In this document: one piece after another, positions 16,377 through 24,639 of the stretch
Layout: the number at the start of each line of letters is the position of its first letter
How positions within the stretch are numbered: position 1 is the first letter of the stretch
Assembly: GCA_012841485.1 (NCBI GenBank)
Contig: DUUU01000287.1
Coordinates: forward strand, 1 to 25,151
DNA from: Armatimonadota bacterium
GTDB lineage: Bacteria; Armatimonadota; JAAZEB01
Direction: 5' to 3'
DNA: 25,151 nucleotides
The notes under the pieces: model-generated
Databases searched by the model: none
Seen by the model: only the letters and a program-made list of their open reading frames with translations
Told to the model about the DNA's origin: nothing
Made by a program: the position numbers and the translations under genes

Positions 16377-17405
16377 TCACATCAGTAGTACGAGCACTGC
16401 TTTCTGCGCATGGAGGCGGTTTTCCGCCTCATCGAAGACGACGGAGTGCGGGCCGTCGATCACCTCATCGGTGATCTCCTCGCCGCGGTGCGCCGGCAGG
16501 CAGTGGAGGACGATGCTCTCTGGCTTGGCGAGATTCACGAGGGCCTGATTCACCTGGAAGCCCTGGAAGGCGCGGGCGCGTTCTGCCTGCTCGGCTTCCT
16601 GGCCCATGCTCGCCCAAACATCCGTGAAGATCACATCCGCGCCTTTCACCCCCGCGCGCGGGTCATGCGTCACGGCGATGCGCGAGCCGCTCTCGCGGGC
16701 AATCGTCTGCGCTGTCTCCAGGATCTCCGCGTCCGGCTCGTAGCCTGCGGGGCAAGCCACGGTGAAGTGCGCCCCAAACTTGGCGGCGAGGAGCAGGTTG
16801 GAGTGGCAGACGTTGTTGCCGTCGCCCACCCAAGTGATCGCGAGGCCCTTCAGCTCGCCCAGTCTCTCCTGGATGGTCATGAAATCGGCGAGCGCCTGGC
16901 AGGGATGCTCGCGGTCGCTCAGCCCATTGATCACGGGCACGCCGGCGTGCGCGGCCAGCTCCAGCACCGTCTCGTGGGCGAAGGTACGCGCCATAATGCC
17001 GTTGCAGATGCGGCCGAGGGTGGTGGCGGCATCGCCGATGCTCTCGCGCTTGCCCAGCTGGATCTCCGCCGGCTGCAAGTTGATCGCGTGGCCCCCGAGC
17101 TGCGTCATCCCGGTCTCGAAGCTCACGCGCGTGCGCAGGGAGGGCTTCTCGAAGATCATTGCCAGCGTCTTCGCTCGCAAGAGCGGAGGCATCACCGGAG
17201 GCGTCCGCTTGAGCTGCTCCTTCAAAGCCGTCGCCGTGTTCAGGATCAGCCCCAGATCGGCGAGCGACAGGTCGGCAATCGACGTCAGGCACCGGCCCCG
17301 GAGGGCATCCGACACGTGAAACTTCCCCTCACCCGACTCGGCCAATGCCGCGTGCAGGCCAGCGATAGCACTTTCCAGTTCCTTCAGCGCGCGCTCAAGA
17401 GACAC
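16377..17405 (-). CDS. argF: Ornithine carbamoyltransferase
   Basis: Makes citrulline from ornithine and carbamoyl phosphate. Motifs are intact (numbering from the GTG at 17405): EKPSLRTRVSFE for carbamoyl phosphate (SLRTR at 89-93), HPCQALADF (167-175), the ornithine loop DVWASMGQE (SMG at 266-268) and HCLPAHRG (301-308). The start is debatable. The GTG at 17405 has AAGGGGAG 7 nt upstream and gives 342 residues, with a helical 30-residue extension (SLERALKELESAIAGLHAAL). A GTG at 17315 has GAGGGGAAG upstream and gives 312 residues, the usual family length. I report the longer form because its site is stronger. The gene sits 159 nt after the Clp-N repeat gene and 79 nt before argG. Confidence 0.94.
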   Translation of the reverse strand: MSLERALKELESAIAGLHAALAESGEGKFHVSDALRGRCLTSIADLSLADLGLILNTATALKEQLKRTPPVMPPLLRAKTLAMIFEKPSLRTRVSFETGMTQLGGHAINLQPAEIQLGKRESIGDAATTLGRICNGIMARTFAHETVLELAAHAGVPVINGLSDREHPCQALADFMTIQERLGELKGLAITWVGDGNNVCHSNLLLAAKFGAHFTVACPAGYEPDAEILETAQTIARESGSRIAVTHDPRAGVKGADVIFTDVWASMGQEAEQAERARAFQGFQVNQALVNLAKPESIVLHCLPAHRGEEITDEVIDGPHSVVFDEAENRLHAQKAVLVLLM

Positions 17406-17564
17406 TTGCCTACTCCCCTTCGATGGCGACCTCGTCGCCGCAGCCGACCACTCCCAGAGTGGTGCCTTCCTTCCCTTCCCATGGCGACGAGAGCCGTCCC
17501 CAGGCCTGGCGCGTCTCCAGGGCACACGCCCATGCGGCCCGGCGGCGACCCACGCCAGCGCCGA

Positions 17565-18563
17565 TCACGCCGTGCCAGGTTGCTCCTCATCCGCCTGAGC
17601 CTTCTTAGGCGCGCGCTGCCGCTCCAGGGACGCGGCCACCCGCTGCCGCACCACCGTGCGCAACGAGGCAAAGCCACTCAGGGTGGCCGCCGCTTCCCGG
17701 CGTGCCCTCTCCAGGCTCACTCCTGCGGCGCCAAGCGTGGCGGCGGCGATACCCTCGCTCTCTCGGATGATCCCGAGGAGGAGGTGCTCCGTACCGACGT
17801 CACTCTCGAAATCGCTCCAGGCTTCCTCGACCGCCGCGCCCAGAACGCGGCGCGTGCAATCATCCAGGTCAGCGTTCTTCCCCGAGCCGATTCCCCGCTG
17901 ACCCAGCTGAGCCTCGATCTCCTCGCGGAGCCGGTCCAGACTGGCACCCAGGCGCGTGAGCACGCGGGCCGCCAGGCAATCCTCCTCGCGCAGCAGCCCG
18001 AGGAGCAGGTGCTCTGGGGCCACTCGCTCCTGGCCGAAGGCAAGCGCCTCATCTTGCGCCAGCGAGATCACCCGGCGGGCGCGGGCCCGGAAACGCTGCC
18101 ACCCGGGAATCTCTAACGGGTTTTCGTGCCCGCCGCTTACGAAATAGACGACCTCGCGACGAGCGCGCTCCAGATCGACGCCCAGATCGGCGAAAAGCTG
18201 CGCGGCCTCGCTGCTCCCATGGCGGAGGATGCCCAGCAACAGGTGCTCCGGGCCAATGTCCTCGTAGCCCAGGGTTCGCCCCTCCTCCAGCGCCAGGTGG
18301 ATAATCTCGTTCACGCTGGCATCGAGGGCAAGCTCACCGGCCGGCATCTCCTGGCGCGCCGCGATCCGCTTCATCATCTCCTGGCGTACCCGGGCGCCAG
18401 AGAGCCCCAGGCGACCCAACACACGCGCGGCGACGCTATCGCGATCTCTCGCCAAACCGAGGAGGAGGTGCTCCGCGCCCACTCGCTCGGCGCCCAGGCG
18501 CGCTGCCTCCGCGTAGGCGAAGAAGAGCGCCCGGCTGGTGCGATCGGTGAACTGCTCCCACAT
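17565..18563 (-). CDS. Clp-N repeat protein (four repeats, no ATPase domain)
   Basis: The protein has 332 residues and consists almost wholly of four Clp N-domain repeat motifs. Each contains the (P/A/T)EHLLLG(L/I) core, at 31, 106, 184 and 259, spaced 75, 78 and 75 residues apart; this equals two complete double-repeat Clp-N domains. There is no Walker A, AAA+ module or M-domain, so it cannot itself unfold proteins. Stand-alone Clp-N proteins (ClpS-like adaptors, ClpC-N homologues) are thought to bind substrates, adaptors or phospho-arginine for the ClpC/ClpP system; that role is only inferred here. The C-terminal tail (from about 310) is basic then acidic. The start is ATG 18563, with GAGAGAGGG upstream; an ATG eight codons earlier is possible. 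It lies 41 nt after argD and before argF, suggesting co-expression with arginine enzymes. Confidence 0.85.
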   Translation of the reverse strand: MWEQFTDRTSRALFFAYAEAARLGAERVGAEHLLLGLARDRDSVAARVLGRLGLSGARVRQEMMKRIAARQEMPAGELALDASVNEIIHLALEEGRTLGYEDIGPEHLLLGILRHGSSEAAQLFADLGVDLERARREVVYFVSGGHENPLEIPGWQRFRARARRVISLAQDEALAFGQERVAPEHLLLGLLREEDCLAARVLTRLGASLDRLREEIEAQLGQRGIGSGKNADLDDCTRRVLGAAVEEAWSDFESDVGTEHLLLGIIRESEGIAAATLGAAGVSLERARREAAATLSGFASLRTVVRQRVAASLERQRAPKKAQADEEQPGTA

Positions 18564-18604
18564 GGCAACCCTCTCTCTCATCAGCAAGGCGAGCCATCAA
18601 ACGG

Positions 18605-19792
18605 TCATAACGAGTCGTCGAGGATCTCGACGGCCCGGTCGATCTCGTTTCGAGTCACGATCAGCGGCGGCAGGAAGCGCAGGACGGTGTCGCCCGTCGC
18701 ATTGAGCACCAGGCCCTTCTCAAGGCAGCGAAGCATCACCGCTTTCGCCTCCGGCACCTGGAGCTCCACGCCTACCATCAGGCCGAGGCCGCGCACTTCC
18801 TTGATCTGGGCGTGCTTCTCGCGCAGGGCGTTCAGCCGGCCCATGAAATAGCGTCCCATCTCGTCCGCGTGCTCCGGCAGGCGCTCGTCGCGCATCGTCT
18901 CCAACACGGCCGTCGCCGCGGCACACGCCAGGTGCGTGCCCCCGAAGGTGCTGCCGTGGTCGCCCGGCTGGAACGCTTCGGCCACGCCCGGCCGTGCCAT
19001 CACCACGCCCATCGGCACGCCATTGGCAATCGGCTTTGCCAGCGTGAAGATATCCGGCGCGACGCCGTAGCGCTGCCACGCGAAGAACGCGCCCGTCCGG
19101 CCAAGGCCACACTGCACCTCGTCCAGGATGAGCAGCATCTTCCGCTCGTCGCACAGGCGGCGGACCGCCTTCACATACTCGGGGTCGCACAGGTGGATGC
19201 CGCTCTCGCCCTGCACGAGCTCCAGCATCACCGCCAGGGTGTTCTCGTCCACGGCGGCTTCCAGCGCCGCCAGGTCGTTCAGGGGCACGTGCGCGAAGCC
19301 GGGCACCAGCGGGTCGAAATTCTTCTTTACCTTCTCCTGGCCGGTGGCGGAGACGGTGAGCAGCGTGCGCCCGTGGAACGAGTTGAGCGCGGTGAGGATC
19401 GTGACGCACTCCGGGCCGCGGTTCAGCTTGCCCCACTTGCGCGCCAGCTTGATCGCGCCCTCATTCGCTTCAGCGCCCGAATTTCCGAAGAACGCCCTAT
19501 ATCCACCGGAAAGCTCGCCGAGGAGCTGGGCAAGGCGCGCCTGCTCGGCGTTGTAGTAGAGGTTGGAGGTGTGTACCAATCGGCCGGCCTGCTCGCGGAT
19601 CGCCTCCGTCACCCGCGGGTGGCAGTGGCCTAGGGCGCAGACCGCGATCCCTGCCAGGAAATCCAGATACTCCTTGCCCTCCGTATCCCACAGCCGGGCT
19701 CCCTCGCCGCGCACGAAGCAGATGGGCAGCCGGGCGAAGCAATGCATGATGTGGGCGTGATCAAGCTCCTGGATCTCCTGCAACGTGGACAA
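18605..19792 (-). CDS. argD: Acetylornithine aminotransferase
   Basis: PLP-dependent class III aminotransferase that converts N-acetylglutamate semialdehyde and glutamate to N-acetylornithine and 2-oxoglutarate. It has 395 residues from a TTG at 19792, chosen because AAGGAG (19802-19807) lies 9 nt upstream and the resulting start, STLQEIQELDHAHIM, resembles known ArgD proteins; the reading frame stays open further upstream without a site. GNSGAEANE (103-111) binds PLP phosphate, LDEVQCGLGRTG (223-234) carries the cofactor aspartate, and TLAKPIANG holds the Schiff-base Lys253. It is the first coding gene after the long structured leader. A succinyl-ornithine or GABA aminotransferase is possible by family, but the arg context settles it. 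Confidence 0.95.
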   Translation of the reverse strand: MSTLQEIQELDHAHIMHCFARLPICFVRGEGARLWDTEGKEYLDFLAGIAVCALGHCHPRVTEAIREQAGRLVHTSNLYYNAEQARLAQLLGELSGGYRAFFGNSGAEANEGAIKLARKWGKLNRGPECVTILTALNSFHGRTLLTVSATGQEKVKKNFDPLVPGFAHVPLNDLAALEAAVDENTLAVMLELVQGESGIHLCDPEYVKAVRRLCDERKMLLILDEVQCGLGRTGAFFAWQRYGVAPDIFTLAKPIANGVPMGVVMARPGVAEAFQPGDHGSTFGGTHLACAAATAVLETMRDERLPEHADEMGRYFMGRLNALREKHAQIKEVRGLGLMVGVELQVPEAKAVMLRCLEKGLVLNATGDTVLRFLPPLIVTRNEIDRAVEILDDSL

Positions 19793-20125
19793 CGTACCTG
19801 TCTCCTTCTCTCGGCATCTATCCGACAACGCCCTCTGCCCGCGCCCGACTCCCCCAAAGATCACGAGTGCCCGTTGAAAAGAGGAAGCCAGGCGCCATTC
19901 GGAGGGAGCTGCTCCTCACCCGAGTGTCTTGGCACACCCAGCCCACAGCCCGGCCCTACCAGAGAACTCGGAGCAGCACGGGATCGTCGCCAGTACGGAG
20001 CGGCATGACACCACGAGAGCGGCCAGGGGTGTCGGGCTAACCGTACCAGTCTGGAGGAACGACGGAGGCGACCGGCGCCACCCGCTTTCACCGGAAGGCA
20101 TACTCCCGCCGGTTCTCCTGCCTAC
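19793..20125 (-). ncRNA. Highly structured 5' leader RNA of the arginine operon (unclassified cis-regulatory RNA)
   Basis: About 330 nt lie between the predicted transcription start and argD. Inverted repeats fill it. CGCCGGT (20107-20113) can pair either with ACCGG (20090-20094) or with ACCGGCG (20071-20077). GTACGG/CCGTAC (19993-19998 with 20041-20046) encloses GACACC/GGTGTC (20007-20012 with 20028-20033). CCGAGT/ACTCGG (19920-19925 with 19966-19971) stacks on GCTGCT/AGCAGC (19908-19913 with 19972-19977). Near the 3' end another hairpin is followed by UUUU. I compared it by eye with T-box, cobalamin, FMN, TPP, glycine, lysine and SAM classes and found no match, apart from a T-box-like GGGTGGCGCC in the wrong place. 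A 61-codon ORF (19916-20101) also spans it. The ligand is unknown. Confidence 0.55.
19877..19917 (-). terminator. Candidate attenuator hairpin in the arg leader
   Basis: On the minus strand, GAGGAGC (19911-19917) pairs with GCTTCCTC (19881-19888), with one bulged base, and is followed at once by TTTT (19877-19880). The upstream arm shares bases 19911-19913 with the long-range GCTGCT/AGCAGC stem, so the two cannot coexist. This is the layout of a terminator and its antiterminator. The stem is short and the U-tract has only four residues. Confidence 0.4.
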
Positions 20126-20131
20126 AGGTCG

Positions 20132-20160
20132 ATTCTACACGAAACGAAGAAGGGTGTCAA
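20132..20160 (-). promoter_or_regulatory. Sigma70-type promoter of the arginine operon
   Basis: On the minus strand, TTGACA (20155-20160) and TAGAAT (20132-20137) are separated by exactly 17 bp, one mismatch from consensus overall. Transcription should begin near 20125, about 333 nt before argD. No other element of this quality is visible in the gap. No ArgR-type ARG box is apparent around it. Confidence 0.8.
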
Positions 20161-20602
20161 GCAAAATAACCGGGCCCTGGGTGGCGTCGATACCACGGTT
20201 GAAGGAGATGGACACGGATGGGGCCTGCCTGCCCCGTGGACCCCATCGCCGCGGAGCTGAAGCCCCGTGCTGCTTCTCAGCAAAGCCCTTCGGGCTCCCC
20301 CTCCCAACCCTCGCCCGACCTGTCCGGTTGCCGGTGCGTGCAGCCCAAATCAGCCCGGCAGGGCTTCACCTCCAAACAGGGCAGGCTCTCCGCGCGACCC
20401 GCGCGGCGCGGTTTTCTTGCCCCCAGCCCTTTCCCCACCCTCCGATCCCGCGTCACACCCAGGGATAGGGAGCTACTGCGTGGCCCTCGCAGAGTAGCCA
20501 TTCGGGTCGCCGGGCGGATGGGGAGGTCGATCTTCTGGATCCGGATATGGCCCGATTCTGCTAATGTCTGGCCTGAAGAGGAAGGCGGAAAGGAATCCTG
20601 GG
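20161..20602. other. Intergenic region between divergent arg and sulfate operons
   Basis: No protein gene is seen; open frames here lack ribosome sites and read like GC-rich chance ORFs. The plus strand carries a series of small hairpins: AGCCC-TTC-GGGCT (20284-20296), CCGG-TTG-CCGG (about 20324-20334) and AGCCC-GGCA-GGGCT (20352-20365). A GC-rich stem followed by a T-tract (20390-20418) comes next. The motif ACACGGATGGG (20212-20222) repeats one in the gap at 6407-6849. Confidence 0.4.
20390..20418 (+). terminator. Possible orphan intrinsic terminator
   Basis: CCGCGCG (20390-20396), loop ACC, CGCGCGG (20400-20406), then CGCGG and TTTTCTT (20412-20418). The stem is perfect, but five bases separate it from the T-run. 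No plus-strand gene lies upstream before the divergent promoter, so it would serve an unannotated small transcript, stop antisense reading, or be chance. Confidence 0.35.
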
Positions 20603-20611
20603 TGATACAAT
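20603..20611 (+). promoter_or_regulatory. Extended -10 promoter of the sulfate transport operon
   Basis: TGATACAAT is a TGn extension plus TACAAT, one mismatch from the -10 consensus, 61 bp before the sbp start. The -35 region (about 20583-20588) is poor. The predicted transcription start near 20618 gives a leader of about 54 nt. The family normally responds to sulfur supply, but no regulator site is recognisable. Confidence 0.5.
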
Positions 20612-20671
20612 GTGCCAGGCTGCGGGCTTCACCGAAACGCGGTGGAACGCCTTGGACGCGCGAGGAGAGAG

Positions 20672-21688
20672 ATGCGACACCGACTAAAGAGCGCCATCGG
20701 TCTGCTGCTGGCCGCGGCTCTGGGGATGCTACCTGCCGCGAGCGCGCGCGCCGATGTGACGCTGTTGAACACCTCCTACGATCCCACCCGCGAGTTCTAT
20801 CGCGAGTTCAACCGGGCTTTTACTCGCCATTGGAAGCAGAAGTCGGGGCAACGCGTGTCGATACGCCAGTCGCACGGGGGATCCGGCAAGCAGGCCCGCG
20901 CCGTGATGGATGGCCTGGAGGCCGATGTCGTCACCCTGGCGCTGGCGTATGACGTGGACGCGCTGCAAAAGGCTGGCCTGCTTCGCCCGGGATGGCAGAA
21001 GCGGCTCCCCCACCAGAGCGCGCCCTATACCTCCACCATCGTCTTCCTGGTGCGCCGCGGCAATCCAAAGCGGATTCGCGATTGGAGCGATCTGGTTCGC
21101 CCCGGTGTCAAGGTGATCACGCCCAACCCCAAGACCTCCGGTGGCGCGCGCTGGAACTACCTGGCTGCCTGGGGGTTCGCGATGAGGCAATCGGGCGGCA
21201 ACGAGGCCAAGGCGCGAGAGTTTATGGCCCGACTCTTCAGGAACGTGCCGGTCCTCGACACCGGCGCGCGCGGCTCCACCACCACGTTCATCGAGCGCGG
21301 GATCGGCGATGTGCTCCTGGCCTGGGAAAACGAGGCGTTGCTGGTGATGAACAAGCTGGGCAAAGGCCGGTTCACCCTGGTCACCCCGCCCACGAGTATT
21401 CTGGCCGAGCCGCCCGTCGCCGTAGTCGACCGCGTGGTTGATCGCCGGGGCACGCGCCGCGTCGCCGAAGCGTATCTGCACCATCTCTACAGCCGCGAGG
21501 GCCAGGAGATCGCGGCGCGCCACTACTACCGTCCCCGACTGGCTGAAGTGGCCCAGAAGTACTCGCGGCAGTTCGCGCGCACGCGCCTCTACACCATCGA
21601 TCAGATCGCCGGGGGATGGGCCAAAGCGCATGCCAAGCACTTCGCGGATGGTGGGATCTTCGACCGGATCTACGTGCCCGGACGGTGA
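20672..21688 (+). CDS. sbp: Sulfate/thiosulfate-binding periplasmic protein
   Basis: Solute-binding component of the sulfate ABC importer, 338 residues. AGGAGA lies just upstream of the ATG. A signal peptide (1-27: basic MRHRLK, hydrophobic core, cleavage after SARA) directs export. Mature [15 protein letters not shown] (29-43), [11 protein letters not shown] (64-74) and [16 protein letters not shown] (152-167) are the classical Sbp/CysP signatures, and the similarity to E. coli Sbp is visible along the whole length. It binds sulfate (or thiosulfate) and delivers it to CysTW. It is first in an operon with cysT, cysW and cysA, 121 nt before cysT. Sbp and CysP subtypes cannot be separated firmly. 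Confidence 0.95.
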   Translation: MRHRLKSAIGLLLAAALGMLPAASARADVTLLNTSYDPTREFYREFNRAFTRHWKQKSGQRVSIRQSHGGSGKQARAVMDGLEADVVTLALAYDVDALQKAGLLRPGWQKRLPHQSAPYTSTIVFLVRRGNPKRIRDWSDLVRPGVKVITPNPKTSGGARWNYLAAWGFAMRQSGGNEAKAREFMARLFRNVPVLDTGARGSTTTFIERGIGDVLLAWENEALLVMNKLGKGRFTLVTPPTSILAEPPVAVVDRVVDRRGTRRVAEAYLHHLYSREGQEIAARHYYRPRLAEVAQKYSRQFARTRLYTIDQIAGGWAKAHAKHFADGGIFDRIYVPGR

Positions 21689-21809
21689 CGGCGCGGGGCT
21701 TTTCCGGGAGTGAGCGGCGCCGGCGCGCGTTCTGCCCTATGGCTACCGCCGATGCCGCGACCCGCCCACGAGGCCGCCCCCGATGCCATCTGAGGAAAGG
21801 AGGTTCGCG

Positions 21810-22643
21810 TTGCCCAGCCGGCGCCCTCGCCGAGGCGTTCTACCAGGTTTCGGACCCGCCTTGGGCCTCAGCCTCTTCTACCTGTGCTTGCTCGTGCTGC
21901 TCCCGCTCTCCACGATCTTCCTGCGGAGCTCCACCATGGGCTGGTCAGCGTTCTGGGAAGCGGTCACCGCGCCCCGGGTGCTCGCCTCCTACCGGCTCAG
22001 CCTGCTCGCCTCGCTGGGCGCGGCGCTGATCAACGCCTTCTTCGGGTTCCTGGTCGCCTGGGTTCTGGTGCGCTACCGCTTCCCGGGCCGGGAGGTCGTG
22101 GACGCCCTGGTCGACCTTCCCTTCGCGCTGCCTACCGCCGTCGCGGGAATCGCGCTCACCGCCATCTACGGGCCGGAGGGGTGGCTGGGCCGGCCCCTCG
22201 CCCGGCTGGGAGTGCAGGCGGTCTTCAATCCGCTGGGGATACTCATCGCTCTCACTTTCATCGGTCTGCCGTTCGCGGTGCGCACAGTGCAACCGGTCCT
22301 GGAAGGGCTAGACAGAGCGGTAGAAGAGACGGCGGCGAGCCTGGGCGCCAGTCGCTGGCAAACCTTTCGTCGGGTGATTCTGCCGCCTGCGCTGCCGGCG
22401 GTGCTCACGGGGTTCGCGCTGGCGTTCGCCCGTGCCCTGGGCGAATACGGCTCGGTGATCTTCATCTCGGGCAACATGCCGATGCGTACCGAGGTGGCGC
22501 CGCTCCTCATCATGACCAAGCTGGAGCAGTTCGATACCGAGGGCGCGACCGCCATCGCCGTGGTGCTCCTGGGGCTCTCCTTCACCCTGCTGCTGGTCAT
22601 CAACCTGCTGCAGGCGCGGCAACAACGCCTCATCGGCCAGTAA
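21810..22643 (+). CDS. cysT: Sulfate ABC transporter permease CysT
   Basis: Inner-membrane permease, 277 residues. The TTG start at 21810 is chosen because AAAGGAGG lies 6 nt upstream; the ATG nine codons earlier has no site. Hydrophobic segments lie at about 15-38, 62-88, 100-120, 140-160, 195-220 and 245-265, giving six helices. The EAA loop that docks the ATPase is EETAASLGASRWQTFRRVILPPALP (its core GASRWQTFRRVILP is at 179-192). The C-terminal half contains GFALAFARALGEYGSVIFIS (201-220), typical of the CysT/ModB group. It pairs with CysW, whose start is 16 nt downstream. Because the operon starts with Sbp, sulfate rather than molybdate is the likely substrate. Confidence 0.94.
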   Translation: MPSRRPRRGVLPGFGPALGLSLFYLCLLVLLPLSTIFLRSSTMGWSAFWEAVTAPRVLASYRLSLLASLGAALINAFFGFLVAWVLVRYRFPGREVVDALVDLPFALPTAVAGIALTAIYGPEGWLGRPLARLGVQAVFNPLGILIALTFIGLPFAVRTVQPVLEGLDRAVEETAASLGASRWQTFRRVILPPALPAVLTGFALAFARALGEYGSVIFISGNMPMRTEVAPLLIMTKLEQFDTEGATAIAVVLLGLSFTLLLVINLLQARQQRLIGQ

Positions 22644-22659
22644 TCTTGGAAGGGTGTGC

Positions 22660-23529
22660 ATGGAGATGACGAGGAGCAAAACGCTTCCAGGCGGCGTGAC
22701 GGAGGATCCCCCGTGGGTGCGCCGGCTGCTGATCGCCACGGCGCTGCTTTTCCTGGCGCTTTTTCTGTTCGTGCCCCTGGCAGCCATCTTCACTCAGGCG
22801 TTCTCCAATGGCCTGGCCGAGTACTGGTGGGCCATCAGCGACCCGGACGCGCTGGCCGCTATCCGGCTCACGCTGCTCGCCACGGTCATCGCTGTCCCGC
22901 TGAACCTGCTCTTCGGGATCGCGGCCTCTTGGGCGATTGCCAACTTCGAGTTTCGGGGCAAAAGCGTGCTCGTCAGCCTGATTGACCTGCCGCTCGCCGT
23001 TTCGCCGGTCATCGCCGGCATGGTGTTCGTGCTCCTCTTTGGAACGAACGGCCTGCTCGGCCCCTGGATAGAGGCGCACCACTTGAAGATCATCTTCGCC
23101 ACGCCGGGCATCGTGCTGGCGACCGCCTTCGTCACCTTCCCCTTCGTGGCGCGCGAGCTGATCCCGGTGATGCAGGCGCGCGGGAGCGAAGAGGAGGAGG
23201 CCGCGCTCGTGTTGGGGGCCAGCGCGTGGCAGATGTTCTGGCGTGTGACCCTCCCCAACATCCGCTGGGGCCTGCTCTACGGCACGATTCTCTGCTGCGC
23301 GCGCGCCATGGGCGAGTTCGGCGCCGTATCGGTCGTCTCGGGGCATATCCGCGGGCTCACCAACACCATGACGCTGCACGTGGAGATTCTCTACAACGAG
23401 TACAACTTCGCCGCGGCCTTCGCCGTGGCGTCGCTGCTCACGCTTCTCGCGCTGGTCACCCTGGCGGCCAAGAGCCTGCTCGCCCGACGGTCCGGCCGCG
23501 CCGGACAAGACTCCGAGGAACTCGCATGA
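22660..23529 (+). CDS. cysW: Sulfate ABC transporter permease CysW
   Basis: Second inner-membrane permease, 289 residues. The ATG at 22660 follows GGAAGG by 6 nt; a GTG two codons earlier is too close to the site. It has six hydrophobic segments, the first at about 24-46. The EAA motif lies at 179-203 (core [16 protein letters not shown]), and [19 protein letters not shown] (about 214-232) with [16 protein letters not shown] are CysW hallmarks. It forms the translocation channel with CysT. The stop overlaps the cysA start in ATGA, implying translational coupling and fixed stoichiometry. Confidence 0.94.
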   Translation: MEMTRSKTLPGGVTEDPPWVRRLLIATALLFLALFLFVPLAAIFTQAFSNGLAEYWWAISDPDALAAIRLTLLATVIAVPLNLLFGIAASWAIANFEFRGKSVLVSLIDLPLAVSPVIAGMVFVLLFGTNGLLGPWIEAHHLKIIFATPGIVLATAFVTFPFVARELIPVMQARGSEEEEAALVLGASAWQMFWRVTLPNIRWGLLYGTILCCARAMGEFGAVSVVSGHIRGLTNTMTLHVEILYNEYNFAAAFAVASLLTLLALVTLAAKSLLARRSGRAGQDSEELA

Positions 23530-24629
23530 GCATCCAGATTGATCGCCTGACAAAGCGTTTTGGATCGTTCACCGCGCTGAACGAGGTCTCGCTGACGATT
23601 CCCACGGGCCAGCTCGCGGCGGTACTCGGCCCGTCCGGCTCGGGGAAGACGACCCTCCTCCGCATCATCGCGGGCTTGGAGATGCCCGACGAGGGCCAGC
23701 TCTTCCTTCACGGCGTGGATGCCACGCCGCTCAGCGCGCGCGACCGCCAGGTCGGCTTCGTCTTCCAGCACTACGCCCTCTTCCGACACATGACGGTGTT
23801 CGAGAACGTGGCGTTTGGCCTGCGCGTGCAGCCACGGCGCTCCCGGCCTTCGGAGGAGGAGATCCGCGGGCGCGTGAAGGAGCTGTTGCGCCTGGTGGAG
23901 CTGGAAGACTACGCCAGCCGGATGCCCTCGCAGCTTTCGGGCGGACAGCGCCAGCGCGTGGCCCTCGCCCGCGCGCTCGCCGTGCGCCCCAAGGTGCTCC
24001 TCCTCGACGAGCCGTTTGGCGCCCTGGATGCCCGCGTTCGCCGCGACCTGCGCGCGTGGCTGCGCCGGCTCCATGAAGAGCTGAAGATCACGAGCGTCTT
24101 CGTCACCCACGACCAGGAGGAGGCGCTCGAGGTAGCGGATCAGGTGGTGGTGATGAACGCCGGGCGCGTCGAGCAGGTGGGCACGCCCGAAGAGGTCTAT
24201 CACAAGCCGGCCACACCCTTTGTCTACCAGTTTCTGGGCAGCGTGAACCGGCTGCGCCTCCGCGTGCGCGGCAGATACGCCCACCTGGGAACGCTCGCGC
24301 TCCCGCTTCCGAACGGCCTGGCGAGGGAAGAGGGCACCGCCATCGCCCTCACCCGCCCGCACCTGTTGGACGTCTCGCGCGAGGCGAATGGCGAGGGCCA
24401 TTTCCGGGCGCGCGTGCGCCACGTGAACGCCGCGGGCCCCCTGGTAAAGCTCGATCTCGTCGCGGAGTGGGGCGATCCGGTGCACGTGGAGCTTCCCCGC
24501 GAGCGCTACCACGAGCTCGCGCTCGCGCCGGAGATGGTCGTCTGCGTGCGTCCCAAGGAACCAGGCGCGCTACTTCTCCAGCCGCCCGACGAGGAGCACA
24601 ACGCCCCAGCCGAGATGTACTACATCTGA
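23526..24629 (+). CDS. cysA: Sulfate/thiosulfate import ATPase CysA
   Basis: ATP-hydrolysing subunit of the importer, 367 residues, on the cytoplasmic face. It has Walker [10 protein letters not shown] (35-43), Q-loop Gln81, ABC signature LSGGQRQ (137-143), Walker B VLLLDEP (157-163), D-loop ALD and H-loop His195. From about 235 the sequence forms the TOBE-like regulatory domain seen in CysA and related importers, including FLGSVNRL (236-243). The start overlaps the cysW stop by ATGA, with GAGGA upstream. It ends 10 nt from the stop of a convergent gene, with no clear terminator between them. Confidence 0.95.
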   Translation: MSIQIDRLTKRFGSFTALNEVSLTIPTGQLAAVLGPSGSGKTTLLRIIAGLEMPDEGQLFLHGVDATPLSARDRQVGFVFQHYALFRHMTVFENVAFGLRVQPRRSRPSEEEIRGRVKELLRLVELEDYASRMPSQLSGGQRQRVALARALAVRPKVLLLDEPFGALDARVRRDLRAWLRRLHEELKITSVFVTHDQEEALEVADQVVVMNAGRVEQVGTPEEVYHKPATPFVYQFLGSVNRLRLRVRGRYAHLGTLALPLPNGLAREEGTAIALTRPHLLDVSREANGEGHFRARVRHVNAAGPLVKLDLVAEWGDPVHVELPRERYHELALAPEMVVCVRPKEPGALLLQPPDEEHNAPAEMYYI

Positions 24630-24639
24630 AGCGAGCGGG

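Noticed and set aside
12249..18116. Long plus-strand frames opposite the glycosidase, argH, argG, argF and Clp-N genes (430-568 codons)
   Set aside because: All are antisense shadows caused by third-position GC bias; the minus-strand products are unambiguous enzymes.
20070..20085. T-box riboswitch suggested by GGGTGGCGCC in the arg leader
   Set aside because: It lies within about 60 nt of the predicted transcription start, leaving no room for a Stem I specifier domain, and no T-box sequence occurs near the terminator end.
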